Of a stretch of DNA of 64,000 bases, positions 25,048-34,351 are shown one piece after another (position 1 is the first letter of the stretch; every line of letters starts with the position of its first letter). The stretch covers positions 1-64,000 of the forward strand of contig JAUYOG010000023.1 of NCBI GenBank assembly GCA_030695945.1. Direction: 5' to 3'. The notes under the pieces were generated by a model. The model was not told the DNA's origin, searched no databases, and saw nothing but the letters and a program-made list of their open reading frames with translations. Position numbers and translations under genes: made by a program. Source of the stretch: Ramlibacter sp. Lineage in GTDB: Bacteria; Pseudomonadota; Gammaproteobacteria; Burkholderiales; Burkholderiaceae_C.

Positions 25048-25713
25048 TCACTTAGACGGGCCTTCGTCCACCTTCCACGGCGGCAGGGCGATGCCGGCGT
25101 GCACGGCGACGATTCGCAGGGCCGCGGCGACCCCGGTCGCCGCGGCCAGCGCCAGCCACAGCGGCGCGCCCTGCGCATGGGCGCCCAGCAGGACCCAGCC
25201 GCCGGCGAACGCGCACAGCGCGTAGGGCTGGTGGTCGCTGAAGGCCGCGGGCACGTCGTTGCACAGCACGTCCCGCAAGACCCCGCCGAAGACCGCCGTG
25301 ACGACGCCCATCAGGACGACCACCAGGGCCGGCATGCCCAGGTCCAGCGCGATCTGGGCGCCGTTGGCCGTGAACAGCCCCATCCCGAGCGCGTCCGGCC
25401 ACAGCAGCGCGCGGCGCGTGGGCGCGAGATGCCGTGCCCGGAGCACCAGCATCGCGACGACGCACAGGGCCAGCACGATCCAGAGCCAGCCGGAGCGCTC
25501 CACCCAGAAGAACGGGCGCCGGTCCAGCAGGACATCGCGCAGGGTGCCGCCGCCGAACGCCGTGATGCCGGCGATCACGCACACGCCGACCGGGTCGAGC
25601 CGCTTGTTGGCCGCGACGATCAGGCCCGAGATGGCGAAAGCGAGGGTGCCGGCGATCTCGACGGCTTCGAGCGCCGTCGAGACGGCGGAGGCGGAACTGA
25701 GCATGGCCAGCAT
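25048..25713 (-). CDS. TRIC/UPF0126 family membrane protein
   Basis: This 221-residue protein has seven hydrophobic helices arranged as two repeats of three plus one. Each repeat carries the glycine-rich GGGTLRDVLL (about 54-63) or GGVLRDVLCNDVP signature of the UPF0126/TRIC cation channel family. Start may be Met1 (25713) or Met4 (25704). It diverges from the FMN reductase gene. The family conducts monovalent cations; a physiological role here is not shown. Confidence 0.88.
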   Translation of the reverse strand: MLAMLSSASAVSTALEAVEIAGTLAFAISGLIVAANKRLDPVGVCVIAGITAFGGGTLRDVLLDRRPFFWVERSGWLWIVLALCVVAMLVLRARHLAPTRRALLWPDALGMGLFTANGAQIALDLGMPALVVVLMGVVTAVFGGVLRDVLCNDVPAAFSDHQPYALCAFAGGWVLLGAHAQGAPLWLALAAATGVAAALRIVAVHAGIALPPWKVDEGPSK

Positions 25714-25819
25714 TGTCGCTGGCGGCCGTCTGGCCCATCAAGACGCTGCGTGCCGTCCGATTGCGCGGCGCCCCGTGGCGGCGTAGCGTGGCCGGATGAC
25801 AACCCCACAGGAGCACAAC

Positions 25820-26392
25820 ATGGTCAATCACAAGGTCGGCTACTTCGTCGGCAGCCTCTCCTCCACCTCCATCAATCGCCTGCTCGCCAAGGCGCTCGTG
25901 CGGTTGGCGCCCGCGGGCATGGAAATGCGGGAAATCCCCATCAAGGACCTGCCGCTGTACAGCGCGGACTACGACGCCGACTATCCGCCGGTCGCCCAGG
26001 CGTTCAAGCAGGCCATTGCCGATGTCGACGCGGTCCTGTTCGTCACCCCTGAGTACAACCGCTCGATCCCGGGCGGGCTGAAGAACGCGATCGACTGGGC
26101 GAGCCGCCCCTGGGGCCAGAACTCCTTCGCGCGCAAGCCGTCGGCGGTCATCGGGACGTCTCCCGGCTCCATCGGCACAGCGGTGGCGCAGCAAAGCCTG
26201 CGCGGTGTGCTGTGCTTCTGCAATTCGCCGCTGATGAACACCGTGGAAGCCTACATCCAGTTCAAGCCCGGGCTGATCTCGGCGGAGGGCGAGGTGTCCA
26301 ACGAAGGCACTGCCGAATTCCTGCGCAACTACATGACAGAGTTCCAGGCGTTCATCACCCGGGTGCTGACGGTGCTGCCGCGCGAGACTTGA
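25820..26392 (+). CDS. NAD(P)H-dependent FMN reductase
   Basis: This 190-residue flavodoxin-fold protein has the phosphate loop GSLSSTSINRLLAKAL (about 10-25) and the FMN motif FVTPEYNRSIPGGLKNAIDWASR (about 74-96), then GTSPGSIGTAVAQQSLR. It is related to chromate/azo reductases (ChrR/SsuE-like). ATG 25820 has a strong AGGAG at 25808-25812; the upstream ATG 25796 lacks one. It is a single gene between two minus-strand genes. Confidence 0.9.
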   Translation: MVNHKVGYFVGSLSSTSINRLLAKALVRLAPAGMEMREIPIKDLPLYSADYDADYPPVAQAFKQAIADVDAVLFVTPEYNRSIPGGLKNAIDWASRPWGQNSFARKPSAVIGTSPGSIGTAVAQQSLRGVLCFCNSPLMNTVEAYIQFKPGLISAEGEVSNEGTAEFLRNYMTEFQAFITRVLTVLPRET

Positions 26393-26414
26393 GTCGCCGC
26401 GCGGCCGGCGGTGT

Positions 26415-27647
26415 TCACTGGTCCTTGAAGAACTCCGACTCCACCTTCCACTTGCCGTCCTTCTGCAGCGTCGGCTTCAGGCCGGAGAAGGCAACGTAGT
26501 CGGAGGTCACCTTCCAGCGGCCGTCCTGGATCTGCGACAGGCGCGAGAACTGGTTGCCCAGGTGCTTGTTGGGGCCGAAGGTGAGTTCGGCCGTTCCGAA
26601 CATGTCGCGCGGGAAGGTCATGCCTTCCATGGTCTTCACGAAACTGTCGGTGGTGAGGTTGGGGCCGACCTTGTACGCCACCTTCAGAAAGGACTCCATC
26701 GCGCCCCAGCCGTACACCGAGAACACTGTCGGGTCCTCGTTGGTGCGCGTCTTGTACTTGGTGGCCCAGAAGCGGATCGGCTGCTCGGCCGAGTCCAGGT
26801 AGGGGTGCTGCGAGGTCATCGTCGCGAACAGGCCTTCCGTCAGCTTGCCCCCCAGCTTGGGGATCAAGTCGGTGTACACGGCGCTGGAACCCACGAACAG
26901 CGGGTTGAAGCCCGTCTTGCGCGATTCGGCCATCGTGCCGACGGTCTCGCGGATGATGGTGCCCAGGACCACCATGTCGCAGCCGGCGGCCTTCATCCTC
27001 GCGACCTGCGACGAAAAGTCCGTGGCGCCGCGCTTGTAGCTGGTCTTCTCGACCAGCTGCTTGCCGATGGTCTTGAGGCCCGCCTCGGCGCCGCGCATCA
27101 CCTCCATGCCGAAGTCGTCGTCCTGGTAGATGATGCAGGGCTTCGCGAGGTTGCGGTCCTTCACCAGCCGCGGGGCGGCGATGCGCATCTGGTCGTAGTA
27201 GGTGGCCGCGTTGGCCCACTTCAGCTTGTGCTGCGGCTCGTACATCTCGCGCGCCGCCGTGATCGGGAAGAAGTTGATGACGTGCTTCTCGATCTGCACC
27301 GGCATTGCGGCCACGTTCTGCGCCGTGCCCACATGGCCGACCATCGCGAAGATGCCCGGCTCCTGGCTGACCATCTTCTGCGCGGCCAGCACCGACTTCT
27401 TCGGGTCGTAGCCGTCGTCTTCGATCAGCAGCCTGATCTTGCGGCCGTGCACACCGCCCATCTCGTTGGCCTCGTCCACCCGCATCTGCATGCCCATGCG
27501 GATCTGCTTGCCGTAGGAGGCGAGCGGCCCCGAAAGGTCCTGGATGGTGCCGAGCACGATCTCGTTCTTGGTGACGCCGGGGGCCACCTGGGCGCCGGCC
27601 GTGCCGGCGGCGGCCAGCAGGGCAAGGAAGGCGAGTTTCAGTTTCAT
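26415..27647 (-). CDS. HAAT ABC transporter substrate-binding protein (paralogue)
   Basis: This 410-residue periplasmic binding protein has a signal peptide ending AGTAGAQ and the same fold landmarks as the one at 23802 (IVLGTIQDLSGPLASYGKQIRMGM; YQDDDFGMEVMRGAEAGL). Its C-terminal extension is ~20 residues longer (AFSGLKPTLQKDGKWKVESEFFKDQ). It follows the acyl-CoA ligase gene by about 160 bases and probably is the primary receptor of the liv block. The close similarity of the two indicates a local duplication separated by two unrelated genes. Confidence 0.9.
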   Translation of the reverse strand: MKLKLAFLALLAAAGTAGAQVAPGVTKNEIVLGTIQDLSGPLASYGKQIRMGMQMRVDEANEMGGVHGRKIRLLIEDDGYDPKKSVLAAQKMVSQEPGIFAMVGHVGTAQNVAAMPVQIEKHVINFFPITAAREMYEPQHKLKWANAATYYDQMRIAAPRLVKDRNLAKPCIIYQDDDFGMEVMRGAEAGLKTIGKQLVEKTSYKRGATDFSSQVARMKAAGCDMVVLGTIIRETVGTMAESRKTGFNPLFVGSSAVYTDLIPKLGGKLTEGLFATMTSQHPYLDSAEQPIRFWATKYKTRTNEDPTVFSVYGWGAMESFLKVAYKVGPNLTTDSFVKTMEGMTFPRDMFGTAELTFGPNKHLGNQFSRLSQIQDGRWKVTSDYVAFSGLKPTLQKDGKWKVESEFFKDQ

Positions 27648-27808
27648 CAGTCGATCTCCAGGGAATGGTTCCGGTGGTGGACGCAGCGCACCTGCGACGG
27701 CGCGAGCGCATTCTTGCGGAGCGCGCCGCAAAGCGCGTTTCACCTTGGCGACTGGCTAGGGTAATAACGGATGAATGCAAGTCGCTTGCGCGACTGATGA
27801 CGGGTCCG

Positions 27809-29662
27809 TTACCGGTACATCGCGTCGATCTGCGGGGCGTACTTGGTTTGCACCAGCTTGCGTTTGAGCTTCATCGTCGGTGTCAGCTCCTCGTCCTCGG
27901 CCGACAGCTGCGTGTCCAGCAGGAAGAACTTCTTGATCTGCTCCACGCGCGCGAACTTCGCGTTCACGCGGTCGATTTCGCCCTGGATCAGCTCCTGCAC
28001 CTGCGGAGCCCGGGTGAGGCTCGCGTAGTTGGAGAAGGGCACGTCGTGGTCCTGCGCGTACTTCTCGACGTTCTCCTGGTCGATCATGACGATCACCGTG
28101 AGGTAGGGCTTCTTGTCGCCGATCACCACGGCGTCGGTGATGTAGGGCGAGAACTTCAGCTCGTTCTCCAGCTCGCTGGGCGTGATGTTCTTGCCGCCGG
28201 CCGTGATGATGATGTCCTTCATGCGGTCGGTGATGCGGAAGAAACCGTCGCCGTCCACCAGCCCGACGTCGCCGGTGTGCAGCCAGCCGTCCTTGTCGAT
28301 GGTCTCGGCCGTCTTCTCGGGCTGGTTCAGGTAGCCCATGAACACGCTCTTGCCGCGGACCTGGATTTCGCCGGTGGCGGCGTCGATGCGCATCTCGGCG
28401 AAGCTCGCCGGCAAGCCGATGCTGCCGGGCTTGATGCGCGTGGCCGGCATGCCGATGGTGATGCCGCATTCCGTCATGCCCCATACCTCCAGCATCGGCA
28501 CGCCCAGCGCGAGGTACCAGCGAATGAGGTCGGGAGAAATGGGCGCCGCGCCCGTGTTGAGGAATCGCGCGCGGTGGATGCCGATCAGCTTGCGCACGTT
28601 GTTCAGCGCCAGCCAGCGCGCCAGCATGAACTTCAGTTTCAGAAAGCCGTCCACCGGCTGGCCGGCGAGCACCCTGTCGGCGATCAGCGTGCCCACGCCG
28701 ATGCTCCACTTGTAGGCGGCCTGCTGGACAGGGCTGGCCTCCTTCAGGGCGATCATCGCGCCGGAATAGAACTTCTCCCACACGCGAGGCACGGCGCCGA
28801 AGACGGTTGGCGAAATTTCGCGGACGTTCTCCGGCACCGTCTCCGGGTTTTCGACGAAGTTGAGGACCGTGCCCGTGTACAGCCCGAAGTACTCGCCGCC
28901 CGTTCGCTCGGCCACGTGGCACAGCGGCAGGAAGCACATGCGCTCGTCGGTTTGGTCCTGGCGGATCAGGGTGTTGTAGCCGCGCACGGTGTACACCAGC
29001 CCGCCCTGGGAATGCATCGCGCCCTTGGGCTTGCCGGTCGTGCCCGACGTGTAAATGAGGATGGCCAGGTCTTCTGGCTTCACGGCACGCGCGCGGCGCG
29101 CGACGGCTTCGGGATCGCGCTGGTTGTACGCCCGGCCCAGTTCACGCAGCGCGTCCAGGCTGATGATGCCCGGGTCGTTCACGTCGCGCAGGCCTTCCAT
29201 GTCGAAGACCACGATCTTCGTGAGCAACGGCAGCTTCCCGCGCACTTCCAGCGCCTTGTCCAGCTGTTCGTCGTCCTCGACGAACAGGATGCTGGTGCGG
29301 GAGTCGTCGCAAAGGTAGTGCACCTGGACCGGCGCATCGGTCGGGTAGATGCCGCTGGAGACGCCGCCGCACGAGAGGATGGCCAGGTCGGCCAGCACCC
29401 ACTCGATGGTGGTGTTGGCCAGGATCGAAGCGGTGTCTCCCGGGCCGAAGCCCAGGCTCATCAGGCCGCCGGCGATCTCGCGCACCGCCTCGCCGGTCTT
29501 TGCCCAGGTCCACGCGCGCCAGATGCCGAACTGCTTCTGGCGCATCCACACCTGCGCGCCGCGCTGGTCCACGCCGTTCCAGAACATGGCGGGGATGGTC
29601 TCGCCTTCCAGGACGACGCTGGTTTCGGGTTGGATGTGTGAAAGGTCCCAGAGATTGCTCAT
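27809..29662 (-). CDS. AMP-dependent long-chain acyl-CoA ligase (FadD15-like)
   Basis: This 617-residue ligase activates a carboxylic acid to its CoA thioester via an acyl-AMP. Motifs: P-loop ILIYTSGTTGKPKGAM (about 215-230), YFGLYTGT, EVWGMTECG, DGWLHTGDVG, ITDRMKDIIITAGGKNITPSELEN and the C-terminal Lys region LTPTMKLKRKLVQTKY. ATG 29662 has AGGAAA upstream. It lies between livF and the binding protein, a layout suggesting uptake coupled to CoA activation. The substrate (fatty or aromatic acid) cannot be told from the sequence. Confidence 0.9.
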   Translation of the reverse strand: MSNLWDLSHIQPETSVVLEGETIPAMFWNGVDQRGAQVWMRQKQFGIWRAWTWAKTGEAVREIAGGLMSLGFGPGDTASILANTTIEWVLADLAILSCGGVSSGIYPTDAPVQVHYLCDDSRTSILFVEDDEQLDKALEVRGKLPLLTKIVVFDMEGLRDVNDPGIISLDALRELGRAYNQRDPEAVARRARAVKPEDLAILIYTSGTTGKPKGAMHSQGGLVYTVRGYNTLIRQDQTDERMCFLPLCHVAERTGGEYFGLYTGTVLNFVENPETVPENVREISPTVFGAVPRVWEKFYSGAMIALKEASPVQQAAYKWSIGVGTLIADRVLAGQPVDGFLKLKFMLARWLALNNVRKLIGIHRARFLNTGAAPISPDLIRWYLALGVPMLEVWGMTECGITIGMPATRIKPGSIGLPASFAEMRIDAATGEIQVRGKSVFMGYLNQPEKTAETIDKDGWLHTGDVGLVDGDGFFRITDRMKDIIITAGGKNITPSELENELKFSPYITDAVVIGDKKPYLTVIVMIDQENVEKYAQDHDVPFSNYASLTRAPQVQELIQGEIDRVNAKFARVEQIKKFFLLDTQLSAEDEELTPTMKLKRKLVQTKYAPQIDAMYR

Positions 29663-29680
29663 AAATTTCCTATGCGTTGT

Positions 29681-29736
29681 CATGCCGGAGTTGATCCGGC
29701 ATCCATGGATTGCGGGTCAAGCCCGCAATGACAAGG
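29681..29736. repeat. Intergenic palindromic repeat pair
   Basis: TGTCATGCCGGAGTTGATCC followed by GGCATCCATGG and then ATTGCGGGTCAAGCCCGCAATGAC (two inverted repeats) fills the gap between livF and the acyl-CoA ligase gene. The same TCAT...CCGG...ATCCATGG pattern occurs in frame at 12148. Confidence 0.8.
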
Positions 29737-29742
29737 CCGTTT

Positions 29743-30540
29743 CTATCTCCAGTTCTTCTTTTTCTTCCAGCGCCGCTCGCCGCGAACGCCGGCTTCCTTC
29801 ATGCCCAGGTAGAACTCCTTGATGTCTTCCTTCTCGCGCAGGCGCGCGCAGGTGTCTTCCATCACGATGCGGCCGTTTTCCAGCACATAGCCATAGTCCG
29901 AGGCGTTGAGCGCCATGTTCGCGTTCTGCTCGACGAGAAGGATGGTGGTGCCGCGCTCGCGGTTGATTCGCACCACGATCTCGAAGATCTCGCGGGTGAG
30001 CTTGGGGGACAGGCCCAGGCTCGGTTCGTCCAGCAGGATCAGGTCGGGGGCGGCCATGATCGCTCGCGAGATCGCCAGCATCTGCTGCTGGCCACCCGAG
30101 AGCAGGCCCGCGTCCTGGTGGGCACGCTCCTGCAGGATCGGGAAGTAGCGGTACACGGCTTCCATGTCGCGGGCAATGCCGTCCCTGTCCTTGCGGGTGT
30201 AGGCGCCCATCACGAGGTTATCGTGTACGGTGAGCAGCGGGAACACCTCGCGGCCCTCGGGAACGTGCGACAGGCCCTGCTGCACGATGTGCGCCGGGTC
30301 CTTGGCGGTGATGCTCTCGCCCTTGAACTCGATGCTGCCCTTGCGCGGGTCGATGATGCCGGAGATGGTCTTGAGGATCGTGGTCTTGCCGGCGCCGTTG
30401 GAGCCGAGCACGGTGGCGATCTCGCCGCGGCGCACCTGCAGGCTGACGCCGCGGATGGCCTTGATCGGGCCGTACGCCGATTCGACATTCAGCAGCCTGA
30501 GCACGGGCGTCTCGCTCACGCCGGGAGGGTTCTCGCTCAT
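29743..30540 (-). CDS. livF: HAAT ABC transporter ATP-binding protein LivF-type
   Basis: This 265-residue ATPase has Walker A GSNGAGKTT (47-55), signature LLSGGQQQM (146-154), Walker B LILLDEP (167-173) and the switch His/Gln region LLVEQNAN. Length is slightly above typical LivF (about 235) because of a basic tail KEAGVRGERRWKKKKNWR. It overlaps livG by 4 bases (ATGA). With LivG it forms the ATPase heterodimer for the LivH-LivM channel. Confidence 0.93.
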   Translation of the reverse strand: MSENPPGVSETPVLRLLNVESAYGPIKAIRGVSLQVRRGEIATVLGSNGAGKTTILKTISGIIDPRKGSIEFKGESITAKDPAHIVQQGLSHVPEGREVFPLLTVHDNLVMGAYTRKDRDGIARDMEAVYRYFPILQERAHQDAGLLSGGQQQMLAISRAIMAAPDLILLDEPSLGLSPKLTREIFEIVVRINRERGTTILLVEQNANMALNASDYGYVLENGRIVMEDTCARLREKEDIKEFYLGMKEAGVRGERRWKKKKNWR

Positions 30541-31340
30541 TTCACCACCTCCCTGCGCAGCGACGACATGTCGTCCACCGAGCCCAGGTAGGCCTCGATC
30601 ACGCCCGGGTGGTTCTGCACTTCGCGCGGCGTTCCCATGGCGAGCACCTCGCCCATGTTCATCGCCAGCACGCGGTCCGACACCTTGGAAACCAGCGTCA
30701 TGTCGTGTTCCACCATCAGCACCGTGATGCCCAGGTCGTTCTTGATGTCCTGGATCCAGAACGCCATGTCTTCGGTTTCTTCCACGTTCAGGCCCGACGA
30801 CGGCTCGTCGAGCAGCAGCAGCTTGGGCTCGGTGCACAGCGCCCGGGCCAGCTCCACCACCTTGCGCACGCCGTAGGGCAGGCCGGCGACCATCGAATCG
30901 CGGTAGTGCTGCAGGTCGAGGAAATCGATGATCTTCTCGGTCTTCTCGCGCGCCTCGATCTCGGCGCGGCGGGTCTTGCCGGTGAAGAACATGTCGCTCC
31001 ACAGGCCGGTGCTGCGGTGCGTGTGGCGGCCGATCAGCATGTTCTGCAGCACGGTGGCGTACTCGAACAGCTCGATGTTCTGGAAGGTGCGGGCGATGCC
31101 CAGCGACGCGATCTGGTGCGGCGGCTGCTCGGTGAGCACCCTGCCCTCGAACTCGATGCTGCCGGTGGTGGGCGTGTAGATGCGGCTGATCAGGTTGAAC
31201 ACCGTCGTCTTGCCGGCGCCGTTGGGGCCGATCAGGGTGAACACCTCGCCGCGCCGGACGTCGAAACTGACGTTGTTGACGGCCAGCACGCCGCCGAAGC
31301 GCACGCTGAGGTTCTTGGCCGAGAGCAGAACTTCATCCAT
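30537..31340 (-). CDS. livG: HAAT ABC transporter ATP-binding protein LivG-type
   Basis: This 267-residue ATPase has Walker A GPNGAGKTT (39-47). A helical insert typical of LivG contains RTFQNIELFEYATVLQNMLIGRH, and the end matches LivG (VIEAYLGS). In place of the usual LSYG signature it reads LPYGVRKVVELARAL, then LLLLDEPSSGLN and MVEHDM. The start at 31340 is chosen over the upstream ATG at 31358. It is coupled to livF. Confidence 0.93.
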   Translation of the reverse strand: MDEVLLSAKNLSVRFGGVLAVNNVSFDVRRGEVFTLIGPNGAGKTTVFNLISRIYTPTTGSIEFEGRVLTEQPPHQIASLGIARTFQNIELFEYATVLQNMLIGRHTHRSTGLWSDMFFTGKTRRAEIEAREKTEKIIDFLDLQHYRDSMVAGLPYGVRKVVELARALCTEPKLLLLDEPSSGLNVEETEDMAFWIQDIKNDLGITVLMVEHDMTLVSKVSDRVLAMNMGEVLAMGTPREVQNHPGVIEAYLGSVDDMSSLRREVVK

Positions 31341-31399
31341 GGAATGCTTCCGGTGCACGTGTCTTTTCGTGGGCCACCGCGGAACCGGCTTTGCCGGGC

Positions 31400-31451
31400 C
31401 GCTGGTGGCGCCCCCTTGAGGGGGAGGCGCCGAAGGCGCTTCGGGGGTGGG
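31400..31451. repeat. Short intergenic repeat with CCCCTTGAGGGGG core
   Basis: GCGCCCCCTTGAGGGGGAGGCGCC is a palindrome followed by GAAGGCGCTTCGGGGGTGGGTC. This is a repeat type often found near gene ends in Burkholderiales, placed between livM and livG. A role in mRNA stability is possible but not shown. Confidence 0.6.
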
Positions 31452-32528
31452 TCATTTCAGCCTGTCCGATTTCTGGAAGGATTTCTGCCGCTTGAACAGG
31501 CCCTTGCGGTAGAACGGGAAGAGCTGCAGGTAGGTGCGGATCTTCAGCCAGCGGCCGTAGATGCCCAGCGGCTCGAACATCACGAAGGCGATCAGCACCG
31601 CGCCATAGACCAGCCCCTGCAGGCCGGGGGCCTGGCCGATCACCGGCGGCAGGTAGTCCTTGGTCAGCGCGATCACCTGCGGCATGGAGATCAGGAAGAT
31701 CGCGCCGAGGAAGGCGCCGTGCACCGAGCCCAGCCCGCCGATCACCACCATCAGCAGCAGGTCGATCGACTGCAGGATGTTGAACTGGTCGGGGGAGATG
31801 AACGAGAGCTTGTGCGCATACAGCGCCCCGCCGATGCCGGCCAGCGCGGCCGACAGCGCGAACGACAGCGTCTTGTAGCGCGCGAGGTGGATGCCCATGC
31901 TCTGGGCGGAGATTTCCGAATCGCGGATGGCCACGAAAGCCCGCCCGGTGGGCGAGCGCAGCAGGTTGAGGATGGCCAGGGTCGAGACCACCGCGATCAC
32001 GAGGCACAGGAAGTAGAAGCCCGTGGCGGAATCGACCTTGTAGCCGAACAGGTCCGGGTGCTTGACGTGGATGCCCGAGTTGCCGCCGGTGACCGACTCC
32101 CAGCGGGCCAGCACCTCCTCCACGATGAAGCCGAAGGACAGGGTGGCGATACCCAGGTAGATGCCCTTCACCCGCAGGGCGGGCAGGCCGACGACCACGC
32201 CCACCGCCGCCGAGAGCAGGCCGGCGAGCGCCAGCGCGATCGGGAAGGGCACGCCCATGTTGACGAACACCGCCTGCGTGTACGCGCCGACGCCCAGAAA
32301 AGCCGCGTGGCCGATCGAGAAGAGCCCGGTGAAGCCGGCCAGCAGCATCAGCCCCAGGCCCACGATGGAGTAGATCAGCACGAAGGTGAGCTGGGCCAGC
32401 CAGTACTCGGCGAAGAGCCACGGCGCCGCCAGCAGCACCAGCATCATCAGCCCGTACCAGAAGACGTGTCCGCCGTGCTTGGCGAGCTTGATGTCCTGGC
32501 CGTAATCGGTCTTGAAAATAAAGCGCAT
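31452..32528 (-). CDS. livM: HAAT ABC transporter permease LivM-type
   Basis: This 358-residue inner-membrane permease has about 8-9 hydrophobic helices. The family loops GLGLMLLAGFTGLFSIGHAAFLGVGAY and AIRDSEISAQSMGIHLARYKTLSFALSA (coupling helix facing LivF/G) are present. GIGGALYAHKLSFISPDQF precedes the last helices. Its start is 19 bases after the livH stop. Confidence 0.93.
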   Translation of the reverse strand: MRFIFKTDYGQDIKLAKHGGHVFWYGLMMLVLLAAPWLFAEYWLAQLTFVLIYSIVGLGLMLLAGFTGLFSIGHAAFLGVGAYTQAVFVNMGVPFPIALALAGLLSAAVGVVVGLPALRVKGIYLGIATLSFGFIVEEVLARWESVTGGNSGIHVKHPDLFGYKVDSATGFYFLCLVIAVVSTLAILNLLRSPTGRAFVAIRDSEISAQSMGIHLARYKTLSFALSAALAGIGGALYAHKLSFISPDQFNILQSIDLLLMVVIGGLGSVHGAFLGAIFLISMPQVIALTKDYLPPVIGQAPGLQGLVYGAVLIAFVMFEPLGIYGRWLKIRTYLQLFPFYRKGLFKRQKSFQKSDRLK

Positions 32529-32546
32529 GTCGTTGTTCTTCTTCTT

Positions 32547-33422
32547 CTAGACTTTCTTGCGGAGCTTCTCGCCGAACAGGCCGTTCGGCTTCACCATCAG
32601 CATGACCAGCACCACGATGTAGGCCGCGGTGTCCTTGAAGCCCTGGGGCAGGTAGAAGCCCGACAGCGATTCGACGATGCCGATGATCAGGCCGCCGACG
32701 ATCGCGCCGGGCAGGCTGCCGAAGCCGCCGACCACCGCGGCCGGGAAGGCCTTCAGGCCGATGAATCCCATGTTGGCGTGCACGAAGGTGATGGGCGCGA
32801 GCAGCAGCCCGGCCACCGCGGCGACCGAGGCGGCGAGACCCCAGACCAGGCCGTTGAGCCGCTTGACGGGGATGCCCATGTAGTACGCGGCCAGCTGGTT
32901 CTGCGACGATGCCTGCATGGCGATGCCGACCTTGCTGTACCTGAACACGGCGAACAGGATCGCGCAGAGGACGGCGGTGGCGCCGATCACCACCATCTGC
33001 TCGGCGTTGAGCACCAGCGGGCCGGCGTTCCAGATCTCGTCCTTGTACGGCACGGGCAGGGCGTGCGTCTCGGTGCCGATGTTGGGGATCATCGTGATCA
33101 GGCCGCGCGCCACATAGCCGATGCCGATGGTGAGCATCACGATGGAGAAGGCGGGTTGCCCCAGGATCGGGCGGACCACGACCCGCTCCAGCAGCACGCC
33201 GAACAGCGCCATCGCGGCGATCGCACTGATCACGGCCAGCCAGAACGGGAAGCCCATGAACGTCATCGAGGCCAGCCCGAGGAAGGCGCCGAGCATCATC
33301 AACTCGCCCTGCGCGAAGCTCACGGTCTCGGTGGCCTTGTAGATGAGCACGAAGCCCAGGGCGATCAGGCCGTAGATGCACCCCTGCGAGATGCCGCTGA
33401 TCACCAGTTGTACGAATTGCAC
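32547..33422 (-). CDS. livH: HAAT ABC transporter permease LivH-type
   Basis: This 291-residue permease begins MQFVQLVISGISQGCIYGLIALGFVLIYKATETVSFAQGELMM, the standard LivH N terminus. The coupling loop is MQASSQNQLAAYYMGIPVKRLN. It is the first gene of livHMGF and is divergent from the enoyl-CoA hydratase gene, with 124 bases between that must hold both promoters. Confidence 0.93.
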   Translation of the reverse strand: MQFVQLVISGISQGCIYGLIALGFVLIYKATETVSFAQGELMMLGAFLGLASMTFMGFPFWLAVISAIAAMALFGVLLERVVVRPILGQPAFSIVMLTIGIGYVARGLITMIPNIGTETHALPVPYKDEIWNAGPLVLNAEQMVVIGATAVLCAILFAVFRYSKVGIAMQASSQNQLAAYYMGIPVKRLNGLVWGLAASVAAVAGLLLAPITFVHANMGFIGLKAFPAAVVGGFGSLPGAIVGGLIIGIVESLSGFYLPQGFKDTAAYIVVLVMLMVKPNGLFGEKLRKKV

Positions 33423-33546
33423 CGTCTCTCCAATCTCTCTTGTAGTGGCCGGTTATAGCTTCGAGGCGCCTGCATCATGTAGAGGGTTGGCCCGAATCCG
33501 TGTCGCCAACTCGACCGGGCCGCGCCATTTGCGGTGTAATCCGGGG

Positions 33547-34347
33547 ATGAACGCAACCGTCCACGTGGAAAAGCTCGGGCCCGTCACGGTGGTGACGCTT
33601 GACCGCCCCGAGGTGCGCAATGCCGTGGATGCCGCCACCGCGGGCGCGCTGCACCAGGCCTTCGTCGCCTTCGAGGCGGACGAAGGCGCCAGCGTAGCGG
33701 TGTTCCACGGTGCAAACGGCCATTTCTGCGCGGGCTGGGACCTGCAGCGCGGGGCGGAACTGGCGCGCGAATCGGGCGGCGCGAACGTGCTGGCCGACCT
33801 GGATTTCTCGCCCGATGCCACTCAGCCGTTGGGGCCGATGGGCCCGACGCGCCTGGTGCTGTCCAAGCCGGTGATCGCGGCCGTCAGCGGCGCTGCGGTG
33901 GCGGGCGGGATGGAGCTGGCGCTGTGGTGCGACATGCGCGTCATGGAGGAGGACGCCTATTTCGGCGTCTATTGCCGCCGCTTCGGCGTGCCCCTGATCG
34001 ACGGCGGCACGGTGCGGCTGCCGCGCCTCATCGGCATGGGGCACGCGATGGACCTGATCCTGACCGGCCGCAAGGTGGCAGCGGCCGAAGCGCTGCAGAT
34101 GGGCCTGGCCAACCGCGTCGTGGCGAGGGGCGGCGCGCGCGACGCCGCGATCGAGCTGGCGCTGCAGCTCGCGAAGTTTCCGCAGCAGACGATGCTCTCC
34201 GACCGGATGAATGCGTACGAGCAATGGGGCAAGCCGCTGCCCGAGGCGCTGCACGCGGAGTGGGAGCGCAGCAAACACCGCATCGCCGACGGCCTCGAGG
34301 GCGCGGCCCGCTTTGCCGGCGGCGAAGGCCGGCACGGCAAGTTCTGA
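33547..34347 (+). CDS. Enoyl-CoA hydratase/isomerase (crotonase family)
   Basis: This 266-residue protein adds water to, or rearranges, an acyl-CoA. The oxyanion-hole strands are HFCAGWDLQ (about 58-66) and AVSGAAVAGGMELALWCDMRV (about 112-132). The usual first catalytic Glu position reads GMELAL and the second region is FGVPLIDGGTVRLPRLIGMGHAMDLILTGRKV. It is divergent from livH and 4 bases ahead of the O-antigen-ligase-like gene. It could supply the hydratase step missing from the 10-17 kb operon, but that is speculation. Confidence 0.88.
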   Translation: MNATVHVEKLGPVTVVTLDRPEVRNAVDAATAGALHQAFVAFEADEGASVAVFHGANGHFCAGWDLQRGAELARESGGANVLADLDFSPDATQPLGPMGPTRLVLSKPVIAAVSGAAVAGGMELALWCDMRVMEEDAYFGVYCRRFGVPLIDGGTVRLPRLIGMGHAMDLILTGRKVAAAEALQMGLANRVVARGGARDAAIELALQLAKFPQQTMLSDRMNAYEQWGKPLPEALHAEWERSKHRIADGLEGAARFAGGEGRHGKF

Positions 34348-34351
34348 CGCG

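Noticed and set aside
30609-33458. 949-codon open frame antisense to livF-livG-livM-livH
   Set aside because: It is the shadow of four well-conserved genes in GC-rich DNA; its His/Gln/Arg-rich translation has no domain.
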